Part shown: in pieces, positions 16,085-22,702 of the stretch | Layout of the letters: each line of letters begins with the position of its first letter | Numbering within the stretch: the stretch's first letter is position 1 | Translations under genes and position numbers: made by a program | The notes under the pieces: model-generated | What the model was told of the DNA's origin: nothing | Database searches by the model: none | The model's input: the letters and a program-made list of their open reading frames with translations, nothing else | Assembly (NCBI GenBank): GCA_025459175.1 | Contig: JALORC010000118.1 | Coordinates: forward strand, 1 to 37,850 | Source: Planctomycetota bacterium | GTDB lineage: Bacteria > Planctomycetota > UBA1135 > UBA2386 | Direction of reading: 5' to 3' | Length of the DNA stretch: 37,850 bases

Positions 16085-16894
16085 TCAGCCAGGCAGCCGC
16101 GGTCGCTCGCGACGCCAGGCCAGCATTGCCTCCGGGTCGTTGGTGCACATCGCGTCGATGCCGAGCGCGCGGCCCCCTTCCCAGCCGAGTTCGTCGTCGG
16201 TCGTGTAGCTGCAGACCAGCAGTCCCGCTGCGTGTGCCCGCTCGACGTCTTCGCGGCGCAGGCCGCGGTCGTGCCAGTGCACCATGCCCGCGCCGATCGC
16301 GATCGCCGCTGCGATGGCGGCGGCGTCACAGCGGGGGAAGGTGGCGGTGGGGCCGAGCACGGCCCGCGCCAGATCGGGCGACAGGCGCGCCATCGCCGCG
16401 ACGAAATCCCAGTCGAACGATTGCACGATGCAGCGGCGGCGCAGCTCCCTGGTGGCCAGGGCCGTGGCGAACAGGGACGCTTCGCCGCCCTTGTGTTCGA
16501 TCAGCGGCACGCACTGCGGCAGCATCACCTGCAGCGCATCACCGAGGCGCGGCATCCGCTCGCCGGCGCAGGTCGGCGCGAACCAGCGGCCGGCATCGAG
16601 ACTCCGCACCACGTCCCATTTCGTCTGGGCGACCAGGGCGCCGGGGCCGAGCGCGGTCGCTGCGTCGCTGGTTCGATCCAGGCTGGTGTCATGCACACAA
16701 ACCAGTTCGCCGTCGGCGGTCGCCTGCACGTCGAACTCCTGCATCGCGGTGCCGAGCGCCATCGCCGACCGGAACGCGGCCAGCGTGTTCTCGGGCTGGC
16801 GGCGACTGTTGCCACGGTGCGCCACGACCACCGGGCCGGTGGCGGCAAGGGTGCGCAGGTGCGCGAACACGGGATGCTCGGTGGATGCCGTCAT
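16085..16894 (-). CDS. Glycerophosphodiester phosphodiesterase
   Basis: A 269-residue GDPD-family enzyme, TIM-barrel fold, hydrolysing glycerophosphodiesters to glycerol-3-phosphate and an alcohol. The catalytic set is complete: VVAHRGNS with His26 and Arg27, PENTLAAF with Glu35, MQEFDVQATADG with Glu53 and Asp55 (metal ligands), and VCVHDTSLDRT with His68 and Asp69. Further matches are PLIEHKGG, CIVQSFDWDFVAAM and the C-terminal DDELGWEGGRALGIDAMCTNDPE. No signal peptide is present, so it is cytoplasmic, like UgpQ. It is divergent from the membrane-protein gene at 16957 with 62 bases between. Product glycerol-3-phosphate would feed the glpD-type enzyme near the right edge. Confidence 0.92.
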   Translation of the reverse strand: MTASTEHPVFAHLRTLAATGPVVVAHRGNSRRQPENTLAAFRSAMALGTAMQEFDVQATADGELVCVHDTSLDRTSDAATALGPGALVAQTKWDVVRSLDAGRWFAPTCAGERMPRLGDALQVMLPQCVPLIEHKGGEASLFATALATRELRRRCIVQSFDWDFVAAMARLSPDLARAVLGPTATFPRCDAAAIAAAIAIGAGMVHWHDRGLRREDVERAHAAGLLVCSYTTDDELGWEGGRALGIDAMCTNDPEAMLAWRRERPRLPG

Positions 16895-16944
16895 GATCGA
16901 TCAGCCGGGAACGGAAAGCAGGGGCGCGGTTCGTGGTGCCCATC

Positions 16945-16950
16945 CATAAT
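16945..16950 (+). promoter_or_regulatory. -10 box CATAAT, 6 nt before the ATG at 16957
   Basis: CATAAT (five of six to TATAAT) followed by CGGCGC and the ATG. It is located in the 62-base divergent spacer and has no Shine-Dalgarno behind it. Confidence 0.55.
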
Positions 16951-16956
16951 CGGCGC

Positions 16957-17313
16957 ATGACTCCTGAGATCTATCGCCTGCTGCATGTCGTCGGTGTGTT
17001 GCTGTTGTTCCTCGGCCTCGGCGGCGTGCTGTCGCACGAGGCGGGCAAGGCCCCCAAACTGTCGAGCGCCCTGCACGGTCTCGGCCTGCTGCTGCTGGTC
17101 GTGGCCGGCGTCGGCGTCCTGCACAAGAGCTCGCCGCAGATCGACTGGAAGCAGCCGTGGGTGCTCGCGAAGATCGGCGGGTGGCTGCTGCTGGCCTTGT
17201 TGCCGATGCTGGTGAAGCGCGGCGTGCTGCCGCGGGCCCTCGCGCTGCTGCTGGTGCTCGGCCTCGGCGCCGGCGCCGCCTGGCTCGGCCTCGCCAACCC
17301 GAAGCCGTTCTGA
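16957..17313 (+). CDS. Small integral membrane protein (four helices)
   Basis: A 118-residue protein with four hydrophobic segments: about 7-24 (LLHVVGVLLLFLGLGGVL), 36-52 (LHGLGLLLLVVAGVGVL), 68-84 (AKIGGWLLLALLPMLV) and 92-111. His8 in the first and His37 in the second segment could be haem or metal ligands, but no family is certain; SirB- or CopD-like proteins have a comparable layout. The ATG at 16957 fits the CATAAT box; an extension of eight residues upstream is possible. The aminotransferase gene follows after ten bases, so the two are probably cotranscribed. Confidence 0.65.
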   Translation: MTPEIYRLLHVVGVLLLFLGLGGVLSHEAGKAPKLSSALHGLGLLLLVVAGVGVLHKSSPQIDWKQPWVLAKIGGWLLLALLPMLVKRGVLPRALALLLVLGLGAGAAWLGLANPKPF

Positions 17314-17323
17314 TCGCTGCGCC

Positions 17324-18475
17324 ATGCCGTTCCAGCCGCCGGATGTGTTGCTGCTCGGCCCCGGGCCGTCGCCGACCAGCGCCGCGGTGCGCAGCGCCCA
17401 GGCGCTGCCGCTGCTCGGTCACCTGGATCCGTCGTTCCTGCCGCTGCTGGACACGGTGCAGCAGGGGCTGCGTTCGATGTTCGGCACCACCAACCAACTG
17501 ACGCTGCCGCTGGCCGGAACCGGCACCGCCGGCATGGAGGCGATGGTCGCGAATCTGATCGAGCCCGGCGATCGGGTCGTGATCGGCGTACACGGCGTGT
17601 TCGGGCAGCGCTTCGCCGAGAGCGCGCGGCGGGCCGGTGCCGAGGTCGTCGAAGTGCGCGCCGAGTTCGGGCGGTCGCTTGATCCCGAACTCGTCGCGCA
17701 GGCGGTAGTCGCCGGACCGACCCGCCTGGTCGGTGTCGTGCACGCCGAGACCAGCACCGGGGTGCGCACCGAGCTGCTGCCGATGGTCGCCGCGGCGCGC
17801 TCGGCCGGCGCTCTGTTCGTCGCCGATTGCGTGACGAGTCTCGCCGGCCTGCCGATCGAGCTCGACCGCCTCGGCATCGACGCCGCGTTCAGCGGCACGC
17901 AGAAGTGCCTGTCGGCGCCGCCGGGACTCACGCCGGTGAGCTTCGGGCCGCGCGCGCTGGCGCGCGTGCAGCAGCGCCGCACTCCGGTGCCGTTCTACTT
18001 CGACACCCGACTGCTGACCGGCTACTTCGGCCCCGACCGCGCCTACCACTACACGGCGCCGATCAGCATGCTGTATGCGCTGCACGCAGCGGTCGAGGAA
18101 GTGCAGCAGGAAGGACTCGCGGCCCGGATCGAACGGCACGCAGCCGTCGCTGCGGCACTGCGGCGCGGTCTGCCCGCGCTCGGGCTCGAGGCGTTGGTGC
18201 CGCCGGAGCATGCGACCCCGATGCTGACCACGATCCGCTGTCCGGCGGGCGTCGACGATCGCGCCTTCCGCGCGCACCTGCGACAGGTGCACGGCATCGA
18301 AGTCGGGGGTGGGCTCGGGCCGCTGGCCGGCCGGGTGTTCCGCGTCGGTCTGATGGGCCATGGCGCGCGCTTGCCGAACGTGCTGCGGGCGCTGGCGGCA
18401 TTCGGCGATGCGCTGGCCGCGGCCGGCCAGCGGGTCGATGTCGCGGCGTCGCTGACGGCGGCGCGCGGCAGCTGA
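17324..18475 (+). CDS. PLP-dependent class V aminotransferase (alanine-glyoxylate/serine-pyruvate type)
   Basis: A 383-residue fold-type I enzyme. The N-terminal LLGPGPSPTSAAVRSA and LLGHLDPSF match the substrate-side motif of the alanine-glyoxylate/serine-pyruvate group. GTGTAGMEAMVANLI binds the cofactor phosphate, VVHAETSTGV follows, Asp168 in FVADCVTSLAG would hold the pyridine nitrogen, and Lys194 in FSGTQKCLSAPPG is the Schiff-base lysine. The C-terminal GGLGPLAGRVFRVGLMGHGA carries the carboxylate-binding Arg. It probably converts glyoxylate or hydroxypyruvate with alanine or serine; the exact substrate cannot be read from sequence. It follows the membrane-protein gene by ten bases and precedes gmhA by 47. 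Confidence 0.88.
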   Translation: MPFQPPDVLLLGPGPSPTSAAVRSAQALPLLGHLDPSFLPLLDTVQQGLRSMFGTTNQLTLPLAGTGTAGMEAMVANLIEPGDRVVIGVHGVFGQRFAESARRAGAEVVEVRAEFGRSLDPELVAQAVVAGPTRLVGVVHAETSTGVRTELLPMVAAARSAGALFVADCVTSLAGLPIELDRLGIDAAFSGTQKCLSAPPGLTPVSFGPRALARVQQRRTPVPFYFDTRLLTGYFGPDRAYHYTAPISMLYALHAAVEEVQQEGLAARIERHAAVAAALRRGLPALGLEALVPPEHATPMLTTIRCPAGVDDRAFRAHLRQVHGIEVGGGLGPLAGRVFRVGLMGHGARLPNVLRALAAFGDALAAAGQRVDVAASLTAARGS

Positions 18476-18522
18476 GCGTTCGCAGTTGCGCGGTGCCGCG
18501 CTATCGTGCTCGCACCGCGCCC

Positions 18523-19098
18523 ATGAACGACACCAAGATCCGCGCCACGATCGCCGACAGCATCGCCACCAAGCAGCGACTGCTCGACCAGTGCCTGCCG
18601 AGCATCCAGCGGCTGTGCGAGCTCGCGGTGGCGACGCTGCGCGGCGGCGGCAAGATCCTGCTGTGCGGCAACGGCGGCAGTTCCTGCGATGCCGCGCATG
18701 CCGCCGGCGAGCTGGTCGGCTGGTTCGAGAAGAAGCAGCGCCCCGGCTATGCGGCGATCGCGCTGGGCCAGAGCGTGCCGACACTGACCGCGGTCGGCAA
18801 TGACGCCGGCTACGAGCACGTGTTCGCGCGCGAGGTCGAGGCGATCGGTCGCGCCGGCGATCTGTTGATCGGCATCACCACGTCGGGCGGCAGCAAGAAC
18901 GTCGTCGCCGCGCTCGAGGTCGCGCGCAAGCTCGGCATGGCGACCGCGGTGCTGTGCGGCGAGAAGCGCGGCCGCGCCGTCGACTGCGCCGATGTCGCGG
19001 TGATGGTGCCGTCGGGCAACACCGCGCGGATCCAGGAGAGCCACCTCGTCTGCGTGCACGTGATGTGCGCCGCGGTCGAGGACGCCCTCGCCGGCTGA
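18523..19098 (+). CDS. gmhA: D-sedoheptulose-7-phosphate isomerase
   Basis: A 191-residue SIS-domain protein of the GmhA family, converting sedoheptulose-7-phosphate to D-glycero-D-manno-heptose-7-phosphate, the first step to ADP-heptose for lipopolysaccharide core. Typical segments: GGGKILLCGNGGSSCDAAHA with the phosphate loop, ELVGWFEKKQRPG, VPTLTAVGNDAGYEHVFARE, IGITTSGGSKNVVAALE and, at the C-terminus, GNTARIQESHLVCVHVMCAAVE with the catalytic His region. Length matches the usual ~195. A TATCGT hexamer at 18502-18507 is a possible promoter. Other heptose genes are not in the window, so an alternative SIS sugar isomerase role is possible but less likely. Confidence 0.88.
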   Translation: MNDTKIRATIADSIATKQRLLDQCLPSIQRLCELAVATLRGGGKILLCGNGGSSCDAAHAAGELVGWFEKKQRPGYAAIALGQSVPTLTAVGNDAGYEHVFAREVEAIGRAGDLLIGITTSGGSKNVVAALEVARKLGMATAVLCGEKRGRAVDCADVAVMVPSGNTARIQESHLVCVHVMCAAVEDALAG

Positions 19099-19101
19099 TC
19101 G

Positions 19102-19199
19102 CTCAGAGAGTGAGAAACAATCGGTTTCGAACTCTCTGCGTGGCCGCGCAGGCGGCCACCAGGAGCATCTGAGAGGCTGTATCCTGATTTTCTCTCAGC
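19102..19199. repeat. Three consecutive hairpins between convergent genes
   Basis: The spacer between gmhA and the next minus-strand gene consists almost wholly of three inverted repeats. First, CAGAGAGT-GA-GAAAC-AATCG-GTTTC-GA-ACTCTCTG (19104-19138): 8 bp, a GA/GA internal loop, 5 bp, 5-base loop. Second, GTGGCCGC-GCAG-GCGGCCAC (19140-19159): perfect 8 bp. Third, CTGAGAG (19169-19175) with CTCTCAG (19192-19198), its right arm including the TGA of the minus-strand gene. It is AT-richer than its surroundings. It may be a bidirectional terminator, a structured RNA or a small mobile repeat. Confidence 0.55.
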
Positions 19200-19896
19200 C
19201 CGGCTCGCCGACCTTGGCCGTGCCGGGTTGTTCCTTCAAGCGCAGCGCGCCGAACCAGATGCCCTGGTTCTCGGCGGTCGCCTGCAGCGGACCGTTGACC
19301 ATCGTCTCGTTGGCAAACCGCTCCGCCGCCGCTGCCAGCAGCTTCGACGGCCATGGCTGTCGCGGCAGGCCGACCATGCCGTCGGTCGGGGCATTGGTCG
19401 GGTTGGTCACCTGCATCGAGCGGTCGGGCAGCACCGAGGTGCTCCAGCGGCGCAGCCGTGGCAACAGCGTCTCGAGCTCGGCGACCCGTTCGCGCGCGGT
19501 GACCACGACGTAGGTCGTGGTCGCCAGGATCTGGCTGCGCGTGGTCCAGGCGAGGTCGTGACCGTCGCGCCGGCCCGGCAGCACGTGATTGCCGGCGCCG
19601 AGCGGGGCCGGCAGGTCGCTGCCGAGTTCCGTCGAAGGGAACAGCAGCAGGGTGCCGTCCTCGGTGCTGTGGCTGAACACGTAGACGAAGCGCGGTTCGC
19701 CGCAGGTCAGCGACAGCCGCAGTGGCGTCTCGGCCGCCGCCAGGTCGTAGTTCTGTGCCTGCCGCGTGTCGGCCGGGCCGCCCAGGCGCCAGGTCGCGGC
19801 CGGCACCTCGCTGCCGCCGGCGGGCCGGGAGAACTGCCACATCGCGGCGGCGGCGCAGAGGGCCAGGGCGGGGAGCAGCAGGGCGCGGCGGTTCAT
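19195..19896 (-). CDS. Exported protein of unknown function, DUF4384-like
   Basis: A 233-residue protein with an N-terminal signal or anchor (MNRRALLLPALALCAAAAMW). The segment TPLRLSLTCGEPRFVYVFSH followed by STEDGTLLLFPS resembles the DUF4384 beta fold ('...YLYVfn.d..G.v.lLfPn'), a domain found on exported kinases and secreted proteins. The rest (residues 110-233) includes a helix AELETLLPRLRRW and a conserved-looking QGIWFGALRLKEQ end, not recognised. It is probably periplasmic. The TAGCCT box lies six bases before the ATG. The resemblance to DUF4384 is modest. Confidence 0.6.
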   Translation of the reverse strand: MNRRALLLPALALCAAAAMWQFSRPAGGSEVPAATWRLGGPADTRQAQNYDLAAAETPLRLSLTCGEPRFVYVFSHSTEDGTLLLFPSTELGSDLPAPLGAGNHVLPGRRDGHDLAWTTRSQILATTTYVVVTARERVAELETLLPRLRRWSTSVLPDRSMQVTNPTNAPTDGMVGLPRQPWPSKLLAAAAERFANETMVNGPLQATAENQGIWFGALRLKEQPGTAKVGEPG

Positions 19897-19902
19897 GCCG
19901 TG

Positions 19903-19908
19903 AGGCTA
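19903..19908 (-). promoter_or_regulatory. -10-like box TAGCCT, 6 nt before the ATG at 19896
   Basis: TAGCCT-N6-ATG on the minus strand, the same hexamer and spacing as at 8677-8682. No Shine-Dalgarno in the six-base gap (CACGGC). Confidence 0.5.
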
Positions 19909-20000
19909 TCGGCATTCCGCCGCCGCGGTCGAGAACCGTGCCGCGACAAGGCTGCGACTTGTGTCGCCGGGGTCGGCGCCGTCTCCTGCCCCGCTCTCGC

Positions 20001-20006
20001 GGAGGA
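20001..20006 (+). promoter_or_regulatory. Shine-Dalgarno GGAGGA fixing the start at 20013
   Basis: GGAGGA-TCTCGC-ATG, ideal spacing. It supports the ATG at 20013, which also opens the signal peptide, over in-frame upstream starts. Confidence 0.7.
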
Positions 20007-20012
20007 TCTCGC

Positions 20013-21266
20013 ATGCACAGCCACTGGTCGTTGTCGTTCCTGCTCGCTCTCGGCCTCGCGGCCCAGGACGATGCCTCGAAGAAGTCCGCGGCACCTGCGC
20101 CGGTTCCGCGCCGGTTCGCGACCGTGCCGGTGCCCGACGTGCCGCCGCTCGAGCTCGATGCCGCGACGCTGCGCGCGATCGCGGCGATGCTGGCGCTGCA
20201 GCAGGGCGACAGCCGCGGTGAGTGGCCGTACCAGGGCGTGTACCAGGAGGACGACAATCCGTCGCCGGTCGGCTACCGCGTCGGCGGTACCGCGATCGGG
20301 TGCCTCGGCATGATCGCGGCGCCGGGGCTCGCCGCCGACGAACCGCGGCGCGCCGCGCTGCACCGCGGCCTCGACTTCGTGCTCGACGGTCTCGAACTCG
20401 ATCGCATGCAGGGCGCCTTCATCGGTCGCTACGACGTGCGCGGCTGGGGCCACATCTACGCGCTGCAGCTGCTGCTGCACCTGCAGGACCGCGGACTGGT
20501 GCCGGCCGCCCGCAAGGAACGGGTCGCGGCGAAGACCGCGTGGCTGGTGCAGGTGCTGGTCGATTCGGCGATCCCGGAGACCGGCGGCTGGAACTACTCG
20601 CGCCCGGCCGGCTACCTGAGTCCGAAGAACCGCGCCTCGACGTTCATGACCGCGCCGGCGCTGCAGGCGCTGTTCCACGCCGCGGCCCGCGGCCACGCGG
20701 TCGAGGCGACGGTGATCACACAGGCCCTCGACGCCTTGGAGCGCGCGCGCGCGAAGCCGGGTGGCTATGCCTACGGCGCCCCGGCGAAGAGCCAGGCCGA
20801 GGTCGACGAGAACCAGCTGACGAGGATGGACAAGACGCCGAGCTCGGCGGCGCGGGCGGCGGTGTGCGAGACGACGCTGATGCTCGCGGGGCGCGGCGAT
20901 CCGGCCCGGCTGCAGCGCGCGGTCGAACTGTTCTTCGCGCACTGGGACGACCTCGCGGTGCGCAAGAGCCAGACCGGCACCCACGTCGAACCGTACGGCA
21001 TCGCGCCGTACTACTTCCTGTTCGGCCACGTCTATGCGGCGCAGGCGATCGAGATGCTGCCGGACGCGGCGCAGCGCGAGTCGCTGCGGGCCAGGATGCG
21101 CGCGGTGCTGTCGAAGTCGGTCGAGGCCGACGGTAGCTGGAACGACCGCATCAAGGAACGTTCCGGCGGCTATGGCACCGCGCTCGCGCTGCTGACACTG
21201 CACATGCCGCATCTGCCGAAGCCGCACGCGTGGCGCGGCGCCGCGGCCGAGAACGCCACGAAGTGA
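20013..21266 (+). CDS. Secreted alpha/alpha-toroid (prenyltransferase/squalene-cyclase-like) repeat protein
   Basis: A 417-residue protein with a short signal peptide (MHSHWSLSFLLALGLAAQDD) and a body of helical-pair repeats of the terpenoid cyclase/prenyltransferase toroid fold. Repeat hallmarks are GEWPYQGVYQEDDNPSPVGY, GWGHIYALQLLLHL, TGGWNYSRPAG (a QW-like turn), PGGYAYG and, near the end, GSWNDRIKERSGGYGTALAL. The catalytic DxDD of squalene-hopene cyclase is absent and the protein is exported, so it is unlikely to be a cyclase; similar secreted toroid proteins are abundant in planctomycetes and of unknown function. It converges on the short-chain dehydrogenase gene with three bases between the stops. 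Confidence 0.8.
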   Translation: MHSHWSLSFLLALGLAAQDDASKKSAAPAPVPRRFATVPVPDVPPLELDAATLRAIAAMLALQQGDSRGEWPYQGVYQEDDNPSPVGYRVGGTAIGCLGMIAAPGLAADEPRRAALHRGLDFVLDGLELDRMQGAFIGRYDVRGWGHIYALQLLLHLQDRGLVPAARKERVAAKTAWLVQVLVDSAIPETGGWNYSRPAGYLSPKNRASTFMTAPALQALFHAAARGHAVEATVITQALDALERARAKPGGYAYGAPAKSQAEVDENQLTRMDKTPSSAARAAVCETTLMLAGRGDPARLQRAVELFFAHWDDLAVRKSQTGTHVEPYGIAPYYFLFGHVYAAQAIEMLPDAAQRESLRARMRAVLSKSVEADGSWNDRIKERSGGYGTALALLTLHMPHLPKPHAWRGAAAENATK

Positions 21267-21269
21267 GCT

Positions 21270-22010
21270 TCAGCGACCGCCGCGGTGCACCTGCTGCGGC
21301 GTCGCCTGGTCGGTCGGCATCACGACGATGCTGTCGAGGTTGACGTGGGCCGGGCGACCGGCCGCGAACACCACGCAGTCGGCGACGTCCTCGGCGCGCA
21401 GCGGCCGGGTGTCCTGGTAGACCTTCGCCGCGCGGTCCTGGTCGCCGCGGAAGCGCACCACCGAGAACTCGGTCTCGACCATGCCGGGATCGACGCTGGT
21501 GACGCGGATGCCGCTGCCGAGCGTCTCCATGCGGATCGCCTCGCAGATCGGCTGCAGCGCGCGCTTGCTGCCGCAGTAGACGCCGCCGCCGGCGTAGGCC
21601 TTGTGGCCGGCGATCGAGCCGATCACGATCACGTGGCCGCGACGGTGCTCGAGCATGTGCGGCAGCACGCGGCGGGTCACCTCGAGCAGGCCGAGCACGT
21701 TGGTCTCGATCATCTCGCGCCACGCCTCGCCGGTGCCCTCGGCGATCTTCTCGGTGCCGCGCGCGAGGCCGGCGTTGTTGACCAGCACGTCGATCGGGCC
21801 GTGCTGTGCGATCGCCGCCGCGACGAAGCGTTCGACGCTGTTCGGCGCGGTGACGTCGAGCGCGTGCACGAAGGCGCCCGGTGCGACCGAATGCAGGCGA
21901 TCGCTGCGGCGCGCACCGAGCGAGAGGCGGTCGCCGAGGGCGGCGAAGGCGCGCGCGCAGGCGGCGCCGATGCCGGAACTGGCGCCGGTGATGACGACGT
22001 GACGGGTCAT
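21270..22010 (-). CDS. Short-chain dehydrogenase/reductase (YdfG-like)
   Basis: A 246-residue NAD(P)-dependent oxidoreductase, Rossmann fold. TGASSGIG at 8-15 binds the cofactor, followed by an arginine pair (GARRSDRL) that suggests NADPH; NNAG at 78-81, Asn104, Ser132 in IGSIAGHKAY, and Tyr145/Lys149 in YCGSK complete the catalytic tetrad. VDPGMVETEF follows as usual. Closest to the YdfG/serine 3-dehydrogenase type that reduces 3-hydroxy-acid derived carbonyls; the real substrate is unknown. The ATG at 22010 overlaps the stop of the upstream gene (ATGA), so the two are translationally coupled. Confidence 0.9.
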   Translation of the reverse strand: MTRHVVITGASSGIGAACARAFAALGDRLSLGARRSDRLHSVAPGAFVHALDVTAPNSVERFVAAAIAQHGPIDVLVNNAGLARGTEKIAEGTGEAWREMIETNVLGLLEVTRRVLPHMLEHRRGHVIVIGSIAGHKAYAGGGVYCGSKRALQPICEAIRMETLGSGIRVTSVDPGMVETEFSVVRFRGDQDRAAKVYQDTRPLRAEDVADCVVFAAGRPAHVNLDSIVVMPTDQATPQQVHRGGR

Positions 22011-22657
22011 CCGGGCAGGATAGGAGGTCCGTCGCCGGCACGCGACTTCGCTGAGCTTCCTGCCCTGCGAGCGGCGATCGCCGCGCGAGCCGGCGACTTG
22101 CCGCCGCGCCACAGCAGGTCGGGCGGGCCGAACGTCTCGACCGCCCACTCGAACTGGGCGGCGGCCAGGTCGCGCCCTGCGGCGAGCCCTCCCAGACTGA
22201 TGCACAGACCGCTCGGCCCCTGCCGCTGCTCGCGCCGTTCGCGGGGCCTCCTCAGCTGGGACCACACCAGCAGGCTGCGCCATCCGAACCGCCCCAGCGT
22301 GCGCGATGGATCCCGCATGTAGAGATACGCCTCGCCATCGCCGCCGATCTCGACGCCGGTGAGGTCCTGCCACGGGATCACCGCGGGGCCGTGCATGTCG
22401 TCGTGGATGCCCTGCTCGTCGATGACGATGCGTGGCCGCCGCGACACCGCGGCGCGAATGCAGCCGAACGCGCCGATGCTGCCGACCACGCCGAACGCGA
22501 TCGCCAGCCCCGGCCGCTCGCTCGCGAGCATCACGGCGGCGCCGAGGAATACCACCATCAGCACCAGCAGCCCGGCGTAGGTGCCGCGATCCGCGAACAG
22601 TTCGAGCGGTGGCTCGCTCACTGTCGCGCGCCGTGGCGCTCGGGCTCTGACTTCCAT
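22007..22657 (-). CDS. Membrane protein with PH-like domain (STM3941-like)
   Basis: A 216-residue protein with two adjacent transmembrane helices (about 27-46, YAGLLVLMVVFLGAAVMLAS, and 51-71) followed by a cytoplasmic beta domain: RIVIDEQGIHDDMHGPAVIP, WQDLTGVEIG, then EAYLYMRDP. This layout (two helices, 'I.id..Gi......g.ipW.di..v') is that of STM3941-type PH-like proteins. Their function is not established. The C-terminal basic tail is probably disordered. It is the first gene of a two-gene operon with the dehydrogenase (4-base overlap) and is divergent from the kinase gene, with 45 bases between the starts and a TAGACT box. Confidence 0.65.
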   Translation of the reverse strand: MEVRARAPRRATVSEPPLELFADRGTYAGLLVLMVVFLGAAVMLASERPGLAIAFGVVGSIGAFGCIRAAVSRRPRIVIDEQGIHDDMHGPAVIPWQDLTGVEIGGDGEAYLYMRDPSRTLGRFGWRSLLVWSQLRRPRERREQRQGPSGLCISLGGLAAGRDLAAAQFEWAVETFGPPDLLWRGGKSPARAAIAARRAGSSAKSRAGDGPPILPG

Positions 22658-22663
22658 CGCCGC

Positions 22664-22669
22664 AGTCTA
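22664..22669 (-). promoter_or_regulatory. -10-like box TAGACT, 6 nt before the ATG at 22657
   Basis: TAGACT-N6-ATG on the minus strand in the 45-base divergent spacer. A weaker GAACAT (22691-22696) stands six bases before the GTG of the plus-strand kinase. Confidence 0.5.
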
Positions 22670-22702
22670 GCCAGGAGGGCTGCGGTCGCCGAACATGCCG
22701 GG

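Noticed and set aside
19104..19138. tRNA-like T-loop (GTTCGAAAC on the minus strand)
   Set aside because: The flanking bases do not form T-stem, acceptor or anticodon arms; the bases are explained by the hairpin.
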